From contig CBDUYN010000039.1 of NCBI GenBank assembly GCA_965371445.1, positions 1 to 62,447 of the forward strand: a stretch of 62,447 nucleotides of DNA, in the 5' to 3' direction. Within the stretch, counting starts at the first letter, position 1. Every line of letters begins with the position of its first letter. The DNA comes from DASWIG01 sp965371445. Its GTDB lineage: Bacteria; Acidobacteriota; Thermoanaerobaculia; Multivoradales; J023. A program made the translations under genes and the position numbers. Below, in pieces: positions 45,743 through 54,346 of this stretch. Under the pieces are notes generated by a model. The model ran no database searches, was not told the DNA's origin, and saw nothing but the letters and a program-made list of their open reading frames with translations.

Positions 45743-46153
45743 TCAGTTCACCGAGGCGCCCTTCTTGGCCGGCTCTTTCTTGGCCGGGGCGGGACGCAGC
45801 TGCTCGACGACCTTGGTGAGCTCCTCGACGCGCTTGGTCAGGGTGGCGATCTCGTCGCGGCTCGGCACGCCCAGACGCCGCATCGCGGCGGAGACGGCGT
45901 CGTCGAGCTTGCCCTCGACCTTGTCGAACGTCGAGCCGGCCCGCTCCTTCGCCTTGTCGCGGGCGCCGGTGAGCCGCTCCTTCACTTCCTTGAGCTGCCC
46001 TTCGCCTGGAACCTTGTAGGACTCGCCGCGTTCGACCAGGCTCTTGAAGAACTCGGAGCCCTTCTCTTCGGTCAGCGCCACCGCGCCCAGGCCCGCAAGC
46101 CAGACCTTGTGGACGGATTCTTTCAGCTCTTCCTGGGCTTTCTTGTCGCTCAT
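45743..46153 (-). CDS. Phasin-like granule-associated protein
   Basis: 136 aa and almost wholly helical: ESVHKVWLAGLGAVALTEEKG, FFKSLVERGESYK and KEVKERLTGARDKAKERAGS, then a coiled coil (IATLTKRVEELTKVVEQL) and an Ala/Lys/Pro tail (AKKEPAKKG). These are the features of the PhaF/PhaI phasin family, which coat polyhydroxyalkanoate granules. It follows phaR by 60 bp on the same strand. Together with PhaR this argues for PHA storage, although no PHA synthase is in the window. Confidence 0.85.
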   Translation of the reverse strand: MSDKKAQEELKESVHKVWLAGLGAVALTEEKGSEFFKSLVERGESYKVPGEGQLKEVKERLTGARDKAKERAGSTFDKVEGKLDDAVSAAMRRLGVPSRDEIATLTKRVEELTKVVEQLRPAPAKKEPAKKGASVN

Positions 46154-46212
46154 GATGCTTCTCCTTATGTGGCCGGGCTCGCCTTGAGCCCGGGTCCAAA
46201 GTCGTTGATGAA

Positions 46213-46704
46213 TCAGCTGGCGGTCGCCGCTTTCTTGGCTCGCGGCTTGGGTGGCGCGGTGCGACGCCGCGGGGCTTTCGCCGGTTTCGGCTCGCTCTCG
46301 GTCTCCAGCGACTGGAGCGTGTGCTCAAGCTCCGTCAACCGGTCGCGTAGCTGCGACATCTCCTCGCGGGCACGGCGTACCGGCGCCAGGTGGTCGATCG
46401 AGCTCTGCACCAGCCGGTCGACCCGGCCCTGCACGTGCTCGACGCCGCTCGCCACGATCCGCTCGCCGCCCCGCACCAGGTCGTGCAACAGGTCGGTCGG
46501 CAAGAACGAGGTGCCGCGCTTGCCCTCTTCGTGGATGATCTGGGTCAGGATCTGCGCGGTCACGTCTTCCGACGTCGCGTTGTCGATCACCTGGATCTCC
46601 TGATCGTCCCGCACCCAGCGCGAGATGTCCTCGAGCGAGATGTAGCGGCTTTCTTCCGTGTCGTAGAGCTTGCGGCTCTCGTAACGCTTGATGACCCGTA
46701 TCAT
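46213..46704 (-). CDS. phaR: PHA synthesis regulator PhaR
   Basis: 163 aa. The first 60 residues (MIRVIKRYESRKLYDTEESR, YISLEDISRWV) are the PhaR DNA-binding domain, followed by the accumulation-regulator domain (TAQILTQIIHEEGKRGTSFL). A coiled coil (EEMSQLRDRLTELEHTLQSL) and a basic Ala-Pro-Lys tail end the protein. PhaR binds both PHA granules and DNA and represses phasin and its own gene until granules form. Three inverted repeats in the promoter region upstream fit autoregulation. Confidence 0.93.
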   Translation of the reverse strand: MIRVIKRYESRKLYDTEESRYISLEDISRWVRDDQEIQVIDNATSEDVTAQILTQIIHEEGKRGTSFLPTDLLHDLVRGGERIVASGVEHVQGRVDRLVQSSIDHLAPVRRAREEMSQLRDRLTELEHTLQSLETESEPKPAKAPRRRTAPPKPRAKKAATAS

Positions 46705-46815
46705 GCTTGGCCTCCTGGTCCGCGAGCCGTCTATCGGCTCGATCCTGCTGCGCGCATGGCGTTTGGCCTGCGCTCAAAACGTCCGCGCCGTGGAGTCCCG
46801 TCTAGTCGCGGGACC

Positions 46816-46893
46816 TTTGCCGCGCCGCGGCAAAATCATCGTACCGCGGTGCGGCAAAGAAGGTCAAGAACTTTTTGCCGCTTTGCGGCAAAA
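46816..46893 (-). promoter_or_regulatory. Three TTTGCCGC-N3-GCGGCAAA inverted repeats, candidate PhaR operators
   Basis: Site A at 46816-46834 (TTTGCCGC-GCC-GCGGCAAA) and site C at 46873-46893 (TTTTGCCGC-TTT-GCGGCAAAA) are perfect. Site B at 46841-46858 keeps CCGC-GGT-GCGGCAAA with a degenerate left arm. All have a 3-base spacer. They lie between the ArsA-like stop and the phaR start. Known PhaR sites in other bacteria have the form CTGC-N3-GCAG, the same geometry. Confidence 0.7.
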
Positions 46894-46898
46894 TCTCG

Positions 46899-47942
46899 TC
46901 AGGCTTGCAGCCGCGCCTGCAAGTCCTCGCCCACCGCGAGCAGCGATTCGAGGTCCGTGAGCTCGTGGGGGACGAGGGGCAAGGCCACCAGGGTCTGGCG
47001 GTCGGTGAGCCGCCGGCGCAGCTCCGCCAAGGCCAAGGCGTGGCGCCCGCCGAGCCAGTGGAAGAGCTCGTGCGTCTTGCCGGGACCGGGCTCCGGGTGG
47101 ACCCGGTTCACCACCACGGGCCCCAGGTTGTAGCCCGCCTCGCGCAGGCGCCGGGCAAAAAAGAGCGTGTCGCCGATGCGCTGCTCGCCCGGCCCCGTGA
47201 CCAGGACGAAAAGCGTCGAAGGCGAAACCAGGAGGTCACGGACCTTGACCGCACGGCCCCGGAAGCCCTTGAAGAGCGGCTCGAAGGCCTGAAAGAACTC
47301 CGACATGTCGCGCAGCAGCTGGAGACCCACGATGCGATCGAGAAAGGCCTCGAGGGAGCGGCCTACGAAGCCCATGCCGGAGGCGACGCGCAGGTGTCCT
47401 TGCGGGTCGAACCAGTGGCGCAGCGCGATCTTGAGCGCCCCGGAGTCGAGGAAGTCGACGATCCGCTGCGGCGCTTCGAGGAAGTCGATGGCCTCGCGGG
47501 TGGGCGGCGTGTCGAGGACGAGCCGCGTGTAGCGTCCCTCTGTGGCGACCTCGTAGAGGCGCTCGACGGCCATGTACTCGAGGAGGCCGCCGAGGTGTCC
47601 GGCGAGGTGGTCGTAGTAGCGGTTGTCGAGGATACGGTCGCGGGCCGCCTCGTCGGGGGCGTAGCGCTCGACGAGGCGGTCGAACGTGGCGCGGGCGTCG
47701 AGCAGGCTTGCCGCGAGCCGTCCGCCTCCGTTCCGGTCGTGTGCCACCTCGACCTCGGCGTCGGCGCCCTCGTCGACACCGAGCGCGTCCTTCAGGCGCC
47801 GCGAGGGGTCAAAAGTCATGACCAGGGTGTCGTGCCCGGCGTCGGCGGAGACCAGGCCCATGGCGGCGGCGAGCGTCGTCTTGCCGACACCGCCCGAGCC
47901 GACGACGACGACCAGCGGCGGATCAGGCTGACGCAGGTCCAT
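46899..47942 (-). CDS. ArsA/Get3-like ATPase (2), signature lysine replaced
   Basis: 347 aa from ATG 47942; open frame further upstream is antisense to its neighbour. The P-loop is VVVVGSGGVGKTTLAAAMG: the catalytic GKT(T) is present, but the deviant Walker A signature lysine (KGGxGK) is Ser. Other motifs are LVMTFDPSRRLKDALGV, LVLDTPPTREAIDFL and LFVLVTGPGEQRI. It overlaps the upstream paralogue by 20 bp. ArsA/Get3 proteins are dimeric ATPases for metalloid export or for delivery of tail-anchored membrane proteins. Since the signature lysine works in trans, this subunit may pair with its neighbour. Confidence 0.82.
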   Translation of the reverse strand: MDLRQPDPPLVVVVGSGGVGKTTLAAAMGLVSADAGHDTLVMTFDPSRRLKDALGVDEGADAEVEVAHDRNGGGRLAASLLDARATFDRLVERYAPDEAARDRILDNRYYDHLAGHLGGLLEYMAVERLYEVATEGRYTRLVLDTPPTREAIDFLEAPQRIVDFLDSGALKIALRHWFDPQGHLRVASGMGFVGRSLEAFLDRIVGLQLLRDMSEFFQAFEPLFKGFRGRAVKVRDLLVSPSTLFVLVTGPGEQRIGDTLFFARRLREAGYNLGPVVVNRVHPEPGPGKTHELFHWLGGRHALALAELRRRLTDRQTLVALPLVPHELTDLESLLAVGEDLQARLQA

Positions 47943-48873
47943 GAGCTTTCTCCCCGTTGCCGTCCACCGTCTCTTCGAGCCCCGGTGCCAACCGCTCGGC
48001 GAGGGCCCGGACGAGCTCCGGACCGTCGTCGATGGCCAGCAACGGCAGCCGCAGATGGGGACCGTGCCAGTGTCGTTCCAGGCGCTCGAGCTCCTTGTCG
48101 TTGACCTCACGCCGCCGTCGCCAGAGCTGGTCGGAGCCGTCCTCGCCGCCGTTGCCGAACGCCGGGAAAAGGCAGTTCGAGACCACCATCTCGGGCTCGC
48201 GTCCGAGCTTCTCCTCGCAGGCCTCCAGGAGCTCGACCGCCTCCTGGACGGGCATCTCCTCTGCCATGGTGACGACCACCAGGCCGGTTTTCTCGGGCGA
48301 GTCGACGAAGTCCGCCACCTCCAGGGCGAGCTCGGCGAACGGTCCGTGTCCAACGGTCTCGCCGAAGAGCCGTGCCGCGGTCAGGAGATAGATCCCATGG
48401 CCGGTGGCGGGGGCGTCGAGGACGACCGTGTCGATCGCCGGCGCCCGGTGCAGGTCGCCCCGGACCAGACGCAGCACGTGCCCCAGAACGGCGATCTCCG
48501 TCACTCCCGGGGCTCCTTCCACGAAGCGCTTGTAGACCGGGCTCGCCAGAACGCGGCGCACGATGGCGCCAATCTTGACCTGTCGCTCCACGACCCAGTC
48601 GACGACCCCCGCCGGCTTCAGGTTTTGCAGGTAAAACGGCGCCCCGGCGCCGCCCCGCGAAGACAGCTCGACCTCGACGATCTCTCCGCCCGAAGGCGGC
48701 ACGCCGCAGAGCTGGTGGAGGTTCTCGCGCGGGTCGACCTCGAGCAGGAGGACGCGCCGGCCGGCCACCGCGAGCCGGTGGCCGAGCGCCGTCGCCAGGA
48801 CGCTTTTGCCGGTGCCTCCCTTGCCGGTGACCACGACGAGCTTGAGGCTCGCCAGCCGTTCGGCGAGCGTCAT
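47923..48873 (-). CDS. ArsA/Get3-like ATPase (1)
   Basis: 316 aa with VVVTGKGGTGKSVLATALGHRL, a full deviant Walker A motif with signature lysine. It also has VLLLEVDPRENLHQLCGV (switch I Asp), VVLDAPATGHGIYLL (switch II) and VVSNCLFPAF. The pair of overlapping ArsA-like genes resembles tandem pairs in Actinobacteria and Myxococcota. No arsenic genes are near. Downstream are phaR, phasin and patatin on the same strand, so a role in delivering proteins to membranes or granules is one possibility; only context supports it. Confidence 0.85.
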   Translation of the reverse strand: MTLAERLASLKLVVVTGKGGTGKSVLATALGHRLAVAGRRVLLLEVDPRENLHQLCGVPPSGGEIVEVELSSRGGAGAPFYLQNLKPAGVVDWVVERQVKIGAIVRRVLASPVYKRFVEGAPGVTEIAVLGHVLRLVRGDLHRAPAIDTVVLDAPATGHGIYLLTAARLFGETVGHGPFAELALEVADFVDSPEKTGLVVVTMAEEMPVQEAVELLEACEEKLGREPEMVVSNCLFPAFGNGGEDGSDQLWRRRREVNDKELERLERHWHGPHLRLPLLAIDDGPELVRALAERLAPGLEETVDGNGEKAHGPASA

Positions 48874-49043
48874 CGAGCGCCCCCTCGAGGGGAAGCCATG
48901 CGGAGGATGATCACGGATCGGTCCTGTCCTTCGGGTTTTCCGTCCAGGGCTCTTGAGACGTCACGCCGCACCGCGGCATAGGCGCATCCTAGCACAGCTC
49001 CGGGGAGCCGCGTGGTATGTTGTCGGGCAAGGAGCACACCACG

Positions 49044-50327
49044 ATGATCGCCTTCACCTCGCTCTTCATCGGCCTCATCCTTGGAATCCAGACGGTCGCC
49101 TTGACGGTGGGAGAAGACATCGCTGGCGTGGTCATCCTGATCGACGGTGAAGAGCTGGGCGTGCTACGCGGCGAGCCGTGGACGTTCCAGCACGACTTCG
49201 GCCAGGAGCTCCAGCCTCGCCGGCTCGAGGCCGTGGCCTACGACGCCGCCGGCGAGGAGACGGGCCGGGCGCTCCAGTGGTTGAACCTGCCGCAACCGCC
49301 GGCGGTGGCGTCGGTGGCCCTGGAGCCCCACGAGCCCGGGAAGCCGCGGATCGCCCACGTGTCCTGGGAGAGCCTGGCGCGGGCCAAGCCGCGCAAGGTC
49401 AGGGCGACGTTCGACGGCATGCCGCTCGAGATCGAGGATCCACACACGATCCTGCTGCCGCCTCATGACCTCGTGAGCCTGCACTTCTTTCGCGTCGAGC
49501 TCGACTTCGGCAGAGACGCCAAGTCGCAGGTCGAGGTGACCTTCGGCGGCGCCTATGCCGACGAGGTGTCCACAGCGCTGACGGCGATCCCTATCGAGCT
49601 CGTGGGCGGGCGCCGCGAGCCGCCGCGGCTCGCCGAGCTTCAGGGCCTGTTTCGCAAAGCCGACGAGGTCCTGGAGGTGGTGGCCGTCGAGCACGGCGAC
49701 GCCGAGGTCGTGGTGGTGCGCAACCAGACCTTTACCCTGGCCCTGGAGACCTCGCGCAGCCTCGTGCGCGAGAGCGTCGCGCTGCCCAAGCGGCTGATGC
49801 TTCGTCTTCTCTCTCCCGTGCCGAGAAAGCAGAAGGGTTCGGGCGCGACCTACAACCTGTTCCCGACCTCGCCCAACTTCGACCACATGAACGGCGGCAT
49901 GTATCTGTTTCTGAGCCGCATCGAAATCCCTGACTACCGCAACCAGAGAAACGAACGCCTGAACGACGCCGTGGCGGTGGCCGGGCTCGCCGCTTACGAG
50001 CACCGCCGCCGCCGGGCGGTCGTCCTCGTGGTCCACGACGAGATCTACGAGCGGGCTCCCCAGCAGCTCACCGCGGCGCAGAGCCGCCGCTTTCTCGAGC
50101 ACCTGAAGGTGCCTTTTTTCCTCTGGAGCCCCGACCACAAGCCGGCGAAGGAGGTGGCCGCGTGGGGCGCGCCGGTCGACATCTCCTCCATGGAGAAGCT
50201 CGAAGCCGCCGCCGCCGAGCTCTTCGAGGTCCTTGAGCGCCAGTGGATCGTCTGGCTCGCCGGCACCCACCTGCCGCAGAAGATCACCCTCGCGCCGGAG
50301 GCCGGCGGCACCTTCGTCCTGCCCTGA
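49044..50327 (+). CDS. Secreted VWFA-like acidobacterial-type protein
   Basis: About 427 aa from ATG 49044 (GGAG 9 bases upstream; ATG 49017 is less likely). The N-terminus is hydrophobic (FTSLFIGLILGIQTVALT). Residues 20-260 are beta-rich Ig-like segments (VVILIDGEELGVLRGEPWTF, RAKPRKVRATFDGMPLEIED). Residues 290-425 resemble a degenerate VWA domain (DAVAVAGLAAYEHRRRRAVV, LVVHDEIYE). This is the layout of the VWFA-related proteins common in Acidobacteria, but the metal-binding DxSxS is not found. Function unknown. Confidence 0.65.
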   Translation: MIAFTSLFIGLILGIQTVALTVGEDIAGVVILIDGEELGVLRGEPWTFQHDFGQELQPRRLEAVAYDAAGEETGRALQWLNLPQPPAVASVALEPHEPGKPRIAHVSWESLARAKPRKVRATFDGMPLEIEDPHTILLPPHDLVSLHFFRVELDFGRDAKSQVEVTFGGAYADEVSTALTAIPIELVGGRREPPRLAELQGLFRKADEVLEVVAVEHGDAEVVVVRNQTFTLALETSRSLVRESVALPKRLMLRLLSPVPRKQKGSGATYNLFPTSPNFDHMNGGMYLFLSRIEIPDYRNQRNERLNDAVAVAGLAAYEHRRRRAVVLVVHDEIYERAPQQLTAAQSRRFLEHLKVPFFLWSPDHKPAKEVAAWGAPVDISSMEKLEAAAAELFEVLERQWIVWLAGTHLPQKITLAPEAGGTFVLP

Positions 50328-50486
50328 GGCGCAGGACTGGGATGAACGACCCCGTCCGGGGGACGAGCCGCGTGTCGCGACTTGCAATCCGCTCCAATCT
50401 CTGATAGAGATTACGTAGCATTCAGAGAAAGCAGGGGGAAGAACTACTCGGCCCGTGGCCGGTGACTCCCAGCGACAACATGAACT

Positions 50487-50503
50487 TGCGGCTAATTGCC
50501 GCA
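50487..50503 (+). other. Leader hairpin before the matrixin gene
   Basis: TGCGGC-TAATT-GCCGCA is a perfect 6-bp stem ending 4 bases before the AGGAG of the next gene. It could influence ribosome access. Confidence 0.35.
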
Positions 50504-50521
50504 CAACACAGGAGTGGTCTT

Positions 50522-51445
50522 ATGAGAAACCACAGACCGGGAGTAGGTATCGTCTTCGCTATCCTGACGGTCACAGCCTTGCTCGTGCCGTCGAACGTCT
50601 TCGCTCAGAACGACGAGCTTCTCGTCCGGATGCAGGAGATCAACGCCCAGCTCGAGGCGATGGGGATGGGTATGGCCGTCGAGCAGATCGAGTTCTTCAC
50701 GTTCGGCCTCGGACGTCCGTCGGCCCGCATCCACCAGCAGACCTTCCGCTGGGTGCCCAACGACCCGCGGCGCCTCGCCCAGGGCGACGACATCACCTTC
50801 CTGATCGACGAGAGCGACGGCGCCACCGCTAGCCGGGGCAGGGTGAGGGGCCTCTCCTCGGCCGACACCGGCGACGCGATTCGCCGCGCCATGGACTCCT
50901 GGGACACCGCCGAGTCCTGCCTCGACAAGGTCGACCTCGTGGAGCGGGCCGACGACGGCAGCGACCCCGACATCTTCGACTCGTTCTTCGGCTTCGGCGG
51001 CTCCGGCAACCCGTTCCTCGCCGACATCGTCAACGCCGGCTGGCTGCCGCGGGCCTTCTTCGAAGCGGTCGGCGGCCCCGGCGGCGGCCGCGGGATTCTG
51101 GCTTTTTCCGTGACGTTCATCTTCACCAACCTTGACGGCTCGCCCACGGACATCAACGGCGACAACTACCTCGACACGGCCTTGAACGAGGTCTTCTACA
51201 ACATCACCTTCGGCGACCCCGGCGACGACCGGGCGGGCAACCCCTGGGGGATCGACATCGACCTGCCCGGCATCGACGTCGAGACCGTGGCCCTGCACGA
51301 GAACGGCCACTCGCTGGGGATCGGTCATTTCGGGCCGCCGCCCGACGCGGTGATGAACCCGATCTACGCCGGTCAGCGCCACAGCCCCCTGGCGATCGAC
51401 CACGCCGGAATGTGCGCGGTCTGGTCGTCCTGGCCGAACCCCTGA
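50522..51445 (+). CDS. Secreted matrixin-type metalloprotease
   Basis: 307 aa from ATG 50522 (AGGAG 8-9 bases upstream). It has a signal peptide (IVFAILTVTALLVPSNVFAQ). The zinc site is VALHENGHSLGIGHFG, that is HExxHxxGxxH, followed by the Met-turn region DAVMNPIYAG. These define metzincins of the matrixin or M10-like group. The segment before it (RWVPNDPRRLAQGDDITFLI, AMDSWDTA) corresponds to the matrixin fold. No prodomain cysteine switch is seen. A strong terminator follows the gene. Confidence 0.88.
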   Translation: MRNHRPGVGIVFAILTVTALLVPSNVFAQNDELLVRMQEINAQLEAMGMGMAVEQIEFFTFGLGRPSARIHQQTFRWVPNDPRRLAQGDDITFLIDESDGATASRGRVRGLSSADTGDAIRRAMDSWDTAESCLDKVDLVERADDGSDPDIFDSFFGFGGSGNPFLADIVNAGWLPRAFFEAVGGPGGGRGILAFSVTFIFTNLDGSPTDINGDNYLDTALNEVFYNITFGDPGDDRAGNPWGIDIDLPGIDVETVALHENGHSLGIGHFGPPPDAVMNPIYAGQRHSPLAIDHAGMCAVWSSWPNP

Positions 51446-51472
51446 CCTGCCGCTCAGGACCCCTGAAGAAAG

Positions 51473-51499
51473 AGCCCGCGCCCCGGCGCGGGCTTTTTT
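51473..51499 (+). terminator. Rho-independent terminator
   Basis: AGCCCGCGCC and GGCGCGGGCT form a perfect 10-bp stem with a CC loop, followed by TTTTTT. It ends the matrixin transcript, 27 bp after the stop. Confidence 0.93.
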
Positions 51500-51631
51500 C
51501 CTAGAGGCGAGGCGCCTCGGCCGGTTCTCCGCTTCCTCGAGCACGGGTTCGACCAGCTTCACTCCGAGTCCCCGACCCTGCGCCTCGGTGAAAAAATTCG
51601 TAGGCCATGGGTCGCCTCTTGAGAGATTGTC

Positions 51632-52474
51632 CTATTCCTCGTCGAGAAGCGCGCCGATCTGTGAGCGCAGCTCCGCATCCGCAATCCCCACGAGCTTTCG
51701 CCGCAGCCGCCGCCGGAGGACGCGGTTCTCCCAGCCCGGCCGGTGCAATCGGTAGTACAACAGTTGGGAGCGGCGGTAGGCCACCTCCGCCGCCCCGGAA
51801 CGCGACCCTCCCTTGACGTGAAACGCCTTCGCCGCCACCACCTCGGCCAGCTTCCAGCGGGCGCGGCGCAGCCGCAGCGAGAGGTCGACGTCCTCGAAGT
51901 AGAGGAAGAAACGCTCGTCGAAGCCTCCGACGCCGTCAAAAGCGCTCCTTCGTACCAGGAGGCAGGCAGCCGTGTACCAGCCGGGGCCGAGCAACGAGCG
52001 CAGCACCGACGGCACCAGGCCGTGGTTGAACGCCCGGTGCTCGAAACGATTGCGTAGCATCTGGACCGCCTCCCCCACCACCCCGCTCGACGGTACCCAG
52101 ACGAACTGCGGGCGGCCGTCGGGATAAAAAAGCCGCGGCGCGGCAAGCGCCAGCGTTGGGTCGCCGTCGAGGCGCCGGGCGAGGAGGTCGAGAGCGCCGT
52201 CGGCGAGCCAGGCGTCGGAGTTGAGAAGCAGCAGGTGCTCACCCGTCGCCACCGCGGCACCGCGGTTGGTGGCGGCACCGAAGCCGACGTTCTCGTCGAG
52301 CCGCAGGAGGCGACAGAAGGGGAAGGACTCTTCGACCGCCTCCGGCGAGCCGTCGTCCGAGGCGTTGTCGACCACGATGACCTCGCCCCAGGTGTCGCGC
52401 TGCTCGGCGAGCTTGGCGAGGCACCCCTCCAGGTGAGCGCGGGCGTTGTAGCTCGTGACGACGACCGAGATCAT
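51632..52474 (-). CDS. Family 2 glycosyltransferase (WcaE/RfbN-like)
   Basis: 280 aa from ATG 52474, set by an ATGA overlap with the upstream glycosyltransferase; open frame further upstream is antisense to that gene. GT2 motifs are SVVVTSYNARAHLEGCLAKL, VIVVDNASDDGSPEAVEE, ENVGFGAATNRGAAVA, LLLNSDAWLADGALDLL and VGGFDERFFLYFEDVDLSLR. These are rhamnosyltransferase-type GT2 enzymes that build O-antigen or exopolysaccharide. No transmembrane segment is present. The C-terminus is rich in Arg (NRVLRRRLRRKL), suggesting peripheral membrane binding. Confidence 0.9.
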   Translation of the reverse strand: MISVVVTSYNARAHLEGCLAKLAEQRDTWGEVIVVDNASDDGSPEAVEESFPFCRLLRLDENVGFGAATNRGAAVATGEHLLLLNSDAWLADGALDLLARRLDGDPTLALAAPRLFYPDGRPQFVWVPSSGVVGEAVQMLRNRFEHRAFNHGLVPSVLRSLLGPGWYTAACLLVRRSAFDGVGGFDERFFLYFEDVDLSLRLRRARWKLAEVVAAKAFHVKGGSRSGAAEVAYRRSQLLYYRLHRPGWENRVLRRRLRRKLVGIADAELRSQIGALLDEE

Positions 52475-53589
52475 GGCCGGACCGCCCGGTTCAGCTCTGC
52501 CAGGAACAGCTCGGCCGAACGTTGCCAGGTGAGCTCCGCCATCCGGCGGGCGCCCTCCATCCCCACCGCGGAGCGCTCCTCGGTGTCGCCGACGGCGCGC
52601 CGGGTCACCTCGACGACGGCGTCGCGGTCGAGGGCACGGCAGCGGTAGGGGTATTCGCTCCACAGGTCGTCGAGCGCCAGGCCGTCGGTGACGACGGCGG
52701 GCGTCGAAGCGGCAAGGGATTCGAGCGGCGGGATTCCGTACCCCTCGTAGGAGGAGAGGTAATAAGTCAGCTCCGCGCGGCGGTAGAGAGCCGGCAGGGC
52801 CTCCTCGTCGACGTAGCCGACGACGACGATCCGCTCCGCGAAGCCAGAGCCCTCGATCCACCTGGGCAGGTCCTCCGGCTGGCGTAGCCGGTTCGACCCG
52901 GCCAGGACCAGCCGCAGCTCCGGATTCTCCGCCGCCACCGCGGCAAAGGCCTCGATCACGAGGTCGACCCGGCGGCGCGGCAGGATCGAGCCGAGGTAGA
53001 GGAGATAAGGCGGCGCGATCCCATAGGGTCCGAGCTTCGCGAGGTCGGCTTCGGCGTCGCCGCCGGCAAGGAACTTGTCGTCGAGGCCGAGCGGTACGAC
53101 GCCGACTTTCTCCGGCGGCAAGGCGTAGGTGACCTCGAGCTCGCGGCCGATCAGCCCGGTGTCGGCCAGGACCCTCGTCGCCCGGCGGACGGCCGAGCGC
53201 GCCAGGAACCGGCGCCGCCACCTCTCCTTCCAGGAGAACTCGGCGCCGAGGCGCTCGAACGAGAGGTCGTGGACCGTCACCAGGCTCGGTACGGACAGGC
53301 CGCGGGGAAGGCTGTAGGCGGGCGAGAAGACCGCGTCGACCCCGTGGCGGGCCAGGAGCCGCGGCAGCCGCAGCTGCTCCCAGAGGATCGGATGGGTGCC
53401 GGCTCGCCGGTCGAAGACCGGCACGACCTTGCCGCCCCAGAGCTCATGCTCGAAAGGCTCGCCCTTCAAGAAGAGCTCGAAGCGCCAGGGTCCGTCGCTC
53501 TCCCGAAGGCCCGCCAGGAGCCCCTCCAGGTAGCGGCCGACACCGGTCCGGGCTCCCTCCATCTCATAGGCGACGATACCGAGCTTCAT
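52471..53589 (-). CDS. Family 4 glycosyltransferase
   Basis: 372 aa from ATG 53589 (GGAGA about 10 bases before). It starts KLGIVAYEMEGARTGVGRYL, has VFSPAYSLPRG and LVTVHDLSFERLG in the acceptor half. The donor half has PPYLLYLGSILPRRRVDLVIEAF, VVGYVDEEALPALYRRAE and SSYEGYGIPPLESLAASTPAV, the EX7E region. It transfers a sugar from a nucleotide donor with retention, in envelope polysaccharide assembly. It is coupled to the GT2 gene by ATGA. Nothing else of the polysaccharide locus is in the window. Confidence 0.9.
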   Translation of the reverse strand: MKLGIVAYEMEGARTGVGRYLEGLLAGLRESDGPWRFELFLKGEPFEHELWGGKVVPVFDRRAGTHPILWEQLRLPRLLARHGVDAVFSPAYSLPRGLSVPSLVTVHDLSFERLGAEFSWKERWRRRFLARSAVRRATRVLADTGLIGRELEVTYALPPEKVGVVPLGLDDKFLAGGDAEADLAKLGPYGIAPPYLLYLGSILPRRRVDLVIEAFAAVAAENPELRLVLAGSNRLRQPEDLPRWIEGSGFAERIVVVGYVDEEALPALYRRAELTYYLSSYEGYGIPPLESLAASTPAVVTDGLALDDLWSEYPYRCRALDRDAVVEVTRRAVGDTEERSAVGMEGARRMAELTWQRSAELFLAELNRAVRP

Positions 53590-53739
53590 CCAGGCGTTCT
53601 CCACGCCGGTGAAGCTACCACTTCGAGGCGGCGAGGAGTCCCTCTACCTCGCCGCGGCAAACGGCCGGAGGGCGGCTCCGCAGCTCTCGCACTCGTCTCC
53701 CCGCAGGAACTCGCTTAGACCCAGCGGAGAAGATTTTGT

Positions 53740-54057
53740 TTAGCGCCCGCAGATCGAGACGTCGTCGATGCCGCACTCGACGATGTCGCCGGGGCCATCA
53801 CCGTCCGAGCACTGCGTGCGCAGCCTCACGGTCGAACCCGCCGCAATCGGTGCGGTGGCCGGGAGCCACGTCGCGTTCAACGTCCAGTCACCGATCGACA
53901 CCAGGGGGGTCCAACTCGCGCCGGCGTCGGTCGAGTACTCGAGGAGGAAGAAGTCACCCGACGCGTCGTCGCCGGCATCGCGCTGGCCGTGCCAGAACCA
54001 GACCGAAAGCGTCGAGTCGTTCGGCACGATCCAGCTCGGCGAGTCGAGGATGCAGTT
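53740..54057 (-). pseudogene. C-terminal fragment of a Cys-rich/beta-sandwich secreted protein
   Basis: Reads NCILDSPSWIVPNDSTLSVW, then WHGQRDAGDDASGDFFLLEY and CGIDDVSICGR-stop. It matches the last domain of the propeller protein 300 bp upstream, but without the 176-codon insert found there. It has no start of its own: at 54057/54058 it joins a different gene fragment. It keeps the domain in its presumed original state. Confidence 0.75.
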
Positions 54058-54160
54058 CCGGCGCCGGGCCGTCGGCGAGCCGGACGACGGCGACGGCGTT
54101 TAAGGGAGCGTGCTCGTCGGTCCATGTCAGGGCTTCTTCGAAGCGTCCCAGCCGTCGCAT
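54058..54160 (-). pseudogene. 5' fragment of a condensation-domain-like gene
   Basis: ATG 54160 has GGAAGGAG just upstream and begins MRRLGRFEEALTWTDEHAPL then NAVAVVRLADG, which resembles the N-terminus of condensation-fold (PapA/NRPS C domain-like) acyltransferases. After about 34 codons the sequence changes abruptly to the secreted-protein fragment. Only the first beta strand and helix remain. Confidence 0.45.
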
Positions 54161-54346
54161 GCTCTCCTTCCCGAGGTCGGCGGAGTGGGGCCGCCGGCGA
54201 CCCGCCGCGTCCGGTGCAGCGGCCTGGTTCTGCGGGCGGATCCATCATGACGACGCCATACTAGCACGTGGCGGTCTCGCTTCGTGGCATTGGCGCTCGG
54301 GAGAATCGCGACCATTTGAAATCGGCGCAATCCATGGGGAAGCGTT

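Noticed and set aside
46899..48353. 484-codon version of the second ArsA-like protein
   Set aside because: The first 137 codons are antisense to the first ArsA-like gene; the true start with the P-loop is at 47942.
52235..52648. Plus-strand frames across the glycosyltransferase genes
   Set aside because: Shadows of the coding strand with no recognisable motifs.
51632..53221. 529-codon version of the GT2 protein
   Set aside because: The first 249 codons overlap the GT4 gene in another frame; the ATGA overlap at 52471-52474 sets the start.
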